Part shown: positions 61,825-64,000 of the stretch, piece by piece
Layout of the letters: each line of letters begins with the position of its first letter
Numbering within the stretch: the stretch's first letter is position 1
DNA from: Desulfoferula mesophila
Lineage (GTDB): Bacteria; Desulfobacterota; Desulfarculia; Desulfarculales; Desulfarculaceae
Length of the DNA: 64,000 nucleotides
NCBI RefSeq assembly: GCF_037076455.1
Contig: NZ_AP028679.1
Location: forward strand, 4,107,501 to 4,171,500
Direction: 5' to 3'
Position numbers and translations under genes: made by a program
The notes under the pieces: generated by a model
Databases searched by the model: none
What the model saw: the letters and a program-made list of their open reading frames with translations, nothing else
What the model was told of the DNA's origin: nothing

Positions 61825-62466
61825 ATGACCGACCGCCCACCCCGCCTCATACTTTTTTCGCGCCTGCCCAGGGCCGGAGAGGCCAAGACCCGCCTGATCC
61901 CGGCCCTGGGGGCCAAGGGGGCTGCCCGCCTGCAAGAGAGGATGGCCCGCCGCCTGGCCGGGCGCATGCGCCAGCTGGCCGCGCGCCTGCCGTTGGAGCT
62001 GGAGCTTTGCTACACCGGCGGCGACGAGGCCCAAGCCCGGGCCTGGCTGGGCCAGGGCTTCGTCCTGCGCGAGCAGATTCAGGGTCATCTGGGCGAGCGC
62101 ATGGCCGAGGCCCTGGAGCGGGCCCTGGCCCAGGGCGCGCCCCGGGCCGTGTTGGTGGGCAGCGACCTGCCCGGCCTGGGCGCCCCGCTGTTGGCGCGGG
62201 CTTTTGCCGCGTTGGAGAGCTCCCCCCTGGTGCTGGGTCCCAGCGCCGACGGCGGCTACTATCTGGTGGGCCAGAGCCGCACCGCGCCGGGGCTGCTGGA
62301 CGATCCCCATTGGCTCGATCTGGCCGGAGTTTTGGGCCGGGCCAAGGCTCTGGGCCTGGAGCATGCCCTGCTGCCCCCCCAACGCGACCTGGACACCCCG
62401 GACGACCTGGCCCATTGGCGGGCCCACGATCCCCAGGTCAGGGCCTGGACAGACCCAACAGCCTGA
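61825..62466 (+). CDS. TIGR04282/DUF2064 family glycosyltransferase-like protein
   Basis: The 213-residue GT-A-like protein has LILFSRLPRAGEAKTRLIPALG at the N-terminus, QGHLGERMAEALERAL, the LVGSDLPGL nucleotide-metal motif and PSADGGYYLVG. The family is related to nucleotide-sugar transferases and is sometimes linked to arsenosugar synthesis; substrate is unknown. Its last 29 nt overlap the convergent ppsR gene. Confidence 0.83.
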   Translation: MTDRPPRLILFSRLPRAGEAKTRLIPALGAKGAARLQERMARRLAGRMRQLAARLPLELELCYTGGDEAQARAWLGQGFVLREQIQGHLGERMAEALERALAQGAPRAVLVGSDLPGLGAPLLARAFAALESSPLVLGPSADGGYYLVGQSRTAPGLLDDPHWLDLAGVLGRAKALGLEHALLPPQRDLDTPDDLAHWRAHDPQVRAWTDPTA

Positions 62467-63259
62467 CCACCCGCCCGGCCACCTCCTCGATGGGCAGGTT
62501 GGTCACGTCCACCAGCTTGATGCCCTTGAGCATGTCGTAGACCTCGTGGCTGTAGGCCAGCTCCCGGGCCACGTCGCGGGCGTCGGTGTAGCCTTGCACC
62601 ACCCGGCCCTCGTAGCGGCTGCGCCGGATGCGGGCCAGCACGTCCGGGTCGATGGTCAGCCCCACTTTACGCGGCCGTTTGAGGGTGAACAGCTTGGCCG
62701 GGGGGTCCAGGCCCCGCACCAGGGGCACGTTGGCCACCTTGAGGTCGAAGTTGCACGACAGGTACAGGCTGGTGGGGGTCTTGGAGGTGCGGCTCACCCC
62801 CAGGATGATCACGTCGGCCCGGCCCAGGTCGTCCAGTCCCGCCCCGTCGTCGTGGCGCAGGGTGAAGTCGATGGCCGCGGCCAGGTGCATGGATTCCTCT
62901 CCGGCGGCGTGCAGCATGCCCGGATGCAGGCGGGGGCTGGCCCGGAAGCGCCGGGACATGCGGCCAAGAAGGGGCCCCAGCAGGTCGTAGGCCTCCAGGT
63001 CGCGCCGGTGGCGCTGCCCGTGCATGGCATCGCGCAGGCTTTGATCCACCAGGGAATAGATCACCAGGGCCTGGTCGCGCTCGGCCTCCTCCAGGGCCTT
63101 GGCGATCTGGGCGGGGGTCTTCAGGTGGGCGTGGCGCCGGATTTCGGCTTGGATGGAGCGGTTGAACTGGGTCAGGGCGGCCAGGGTGACGCGCTCGGCG
63201 GTCTGGCCGGTGGCGTCGGAAAAGACGTGGACCTTTACCCTGCGCCGCCGCCGGTTCAT
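62438..63259 (-). CDS. ppsR: Bifunctional kinase/pyrophosphorylase regulating PEP synthase or PPDK
   Basis: The 273-residue DUF299 protein phosphorylates and dephosphorylates pyruvate-phosphate dikinase or PEP synthase on a threonine. It opens VKVHVFSDATGQTAERV and has the P-loop-like GVSRTSKT (154-161), TSLYLSCNFDLKVANVPLV and SRYEGRVVQGYTDARDVARELAYS. Whether it serves PPDK or PpsA is not visible here. ATG 63259 overlaps the stop of the DUF3124 gene. Confidence 0.9.
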   Translation of the reverse strand: MNRRRRRVKVHVFSDATGQTAERVTLAALTQFNRSIQAEIRRHAHLKTPAQIAKALEEAERDQALVIYSLVDQSLRDAMHGQRHRRDLEAYDLLGPLLGRMSRRFRASPRLHPGMLHAAGEESMHLAAAIDFTLRHDDGAGLDDLGRADVIILGVSRTSKTPTSLYLSCNFDLKVANVPLVRGLDPPAKLFTLKRPRKVGLTIDPDVLARIRRSRYEGRVVQGYTDARDVARELAYSHEVYDMLKGIKLVDVTNLPIEEVAGRVVRLLGLSRP

Positions 63260-63723
63260 GGCTCCGGTTCCAGGGGCACCCCCTGGGTGGTCAGGCTGAT
63301 GCCCTGTTGCCCGGCGGTGCCCATCATCAACACCTCCACCAGGGGAGCGGGCGCCGGCTGGGCGGCGGACCAGCGGATCAAGATGCTGGGCGTGCCCGTG
63401 CCGGCCGGGCAGGCCGGGGGCAGCAGGCGCAGGGAGGCCAGGGGCTCCAGGCGCTGCTTGCCCTGGACGCACTGGGTGCCCATCTTGCCCTTGCCGTCCA
63501 CCAGGGTGACCGAATCCACGGTGATGGCCTGCTTGCGGCTGATATTGCGCACGTAGACCGTGGCCGTCAAATCCATGCGTCGGCCCCGGTGGTCCACGAT
63601 CGCCTCCTGATACAGCGGGGCGTAGATGGCCCCCTGGCGGGCGGGCTGGGCCCAAGCCGGAACGGCCCCGATCAGCAGAAGCAGGCAAAAGGCGGCGGTC
63701 CAGGCGCGGCGGTGCATGGGCAT
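63256..63723 (-). CDS. Exported DUF3124-like protein
   Basis: The 155-residue protein has a signal peptide (residues 1-26, ending AWA-Q) and a DUF3124-like body: IYAPLYQEAI, LTATVYVRNISRKQAITVDSVTLVDGKGK, and LPPACPAGTGTPSILIRWSA. Two cysteines may form a disulfide. ATG 63723 has AGGAGA 7 nt before it; the frame opens six codons earlier within that site. Function is unknown; it is coupled to ppsR by 4 nt. Confidence 0.72.
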   Translation of the reverse strand: MPMHRRAWTAAFCLLLLIGAVPAWAQPARQGAIYAPLYQEAIVDHRGRRMDLTATVYVRNISRKQAITVDSVTLVDGKGKMGTQCVQGKQRLEPLASLRLLPPACPAGTGTPSILIRWSAAQPAPAPLVEVLMMGTAGQQGISLTTQGVPLEPEP

Positions 63724-63817
63724 GGGTTTCTCTCCTAACAATGGCGATACCTATCTCTAGACTATCCCGTGGGCCCCTCTGCGAACAACGAATAAGTACC
63801 GGGAGCGAGGCCGGTCC

Positions 63818-64000
63818 CTAGCGCCAGGGGCCGGGGGGCAGGCGGAAGGCCAGGAGCAGGGTGCGCTGCAGGGGGAAGTAATTGTCGTCGGACAGCAGGT
63901 ATACCCGCAGGCCGCCCGCGGGCTCCGGCACCACCGCCAGGCCCTCGAAGTTGTCGGTGGCCAGGGGCGGGGCCAGATCGGCCAGGAGCACCGGAACCAG
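63818..64000 (-). CDS. Phytase-type esterase-like protein, 3' end only
   Basis: The last 60 codons of a minus-strand gene run out of the window. The segment TDNFEGLAVVPEPAGGLRVYLLSDDNYFPLQRTLLLAF matches by pattern the C-terminus of the esterase-like activity of phytase family (here only short pieces are decisive: NFEGLAV, LLSDDN, LQRTLLLAF). These are usually exported beta-propeller proteins. The start is outside the window. Confidence 0.7.
   Translation of the reverse strand: MVPVLLADLAPPLATDNFEGLAVVPEPAGGLRVYLLSDDNYFPLQRTLLLAFRLPPGPWR

Overview
The window is a GC-rich (about two-thirds G+C) bacterial chromosome segment, dense with genes and frequent GTG/TTG starts. The gene mix (DUF3786, a CISM-type molybdoenzyme with a giant iron-sulfur flavoprotein, DsrE-like protein, C-C-rich Lgt motif, QueH, M48-TPR protease, PpsR) fits an anaerobic member of the former Deltaproteobacteria (Desulfobacterota), perhaps Desulfarculaceae-like; that placement is inference from gene content, not a database match. 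No rRNA, CRISPR array or complete insertion sequence was seen.

Layout. 1-1.6 kb: a DUF6530/GIY-YIG two-gene operon with a consensus promoter covered by two tandem palindromic operators, then a small membrane protein. 1.56-10.9 kb: a compact plus-strand phage block: Mor-type activator, holin-like protein, small and large terminase, HK97-type portal, prohead protease, capsid, connectors, tail terminator and tail tube, closed by a rho-independent terminator. There is no tape measure, tail tip, integrase or replication gene, so it is a remnant, satellite or domesticated particle module. 10.9-14.8 kb: a KdsC-like HAD protein that has lost its catalytic aspartates, DUF3786, queH, a 2-hydroxyacid dehydrogenase and two small membrane proteins. 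14.9-20.9 kb: a molybdopterin oxidoreductase, its four-cluster ferredoxin subunit and a 997-residue NAD(P)H/FAD/Fe-S flavoprotein, all apparently cytoplasmic. 21.3-21.6 kb: tRNA-Ser(UGA) and tRNA-Ser(GCU). 21.6-28.5 kb: M48-TPR membrane protease, alkaline-phosphatase-superfamily hydrolase, SYLF lipoprotein-like secreted protein, a repeat-filled gap, and an APS-kinase-like/phosphodiesterase-like pair in which the second protein has lost metal ligands.

28.7-33.1 kb: ileS-lspA-lgt-gcvH. 33.2-38.7 kb: a diguanylate cyclase, a His/Cys-rich peptide, a Ktr/Trk potassium system, an MFS transporter and a membrane protein overlapping it convergently. 39.0-42.6 kb: gatB-mtnA-ilvE. 42.6-43.4 kb: second repeat cluster. 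43.4-51.2 kb, mostly minus strand: engB-aminotransferase, hisI-hisG, rlmN, SLAC1 family channel, DsrE-like protein, DUF188, a periplasmic HAD phosphatase and an orphan receiver. 51.5-64 kb: two glycosyltransferases, rpiA, a TlpA-like thioredoxin, DUF4412, small exported and membrane proteins, an alpha/beta hydrolase, an ABC/FtsX/DUF2318 group resembling the Fet iron systems, a DUF2064 transferase, ppsR, DUF3124 and the 3' end of a phytase-esterase-like gene.

A dispersed imperfect-palindrome repeat of about 120 bp occurs seven times plus two partial copies. In most copies the same end abuts the stop codon of the neighbouring gene, the most striking non-coding pattern in the window.
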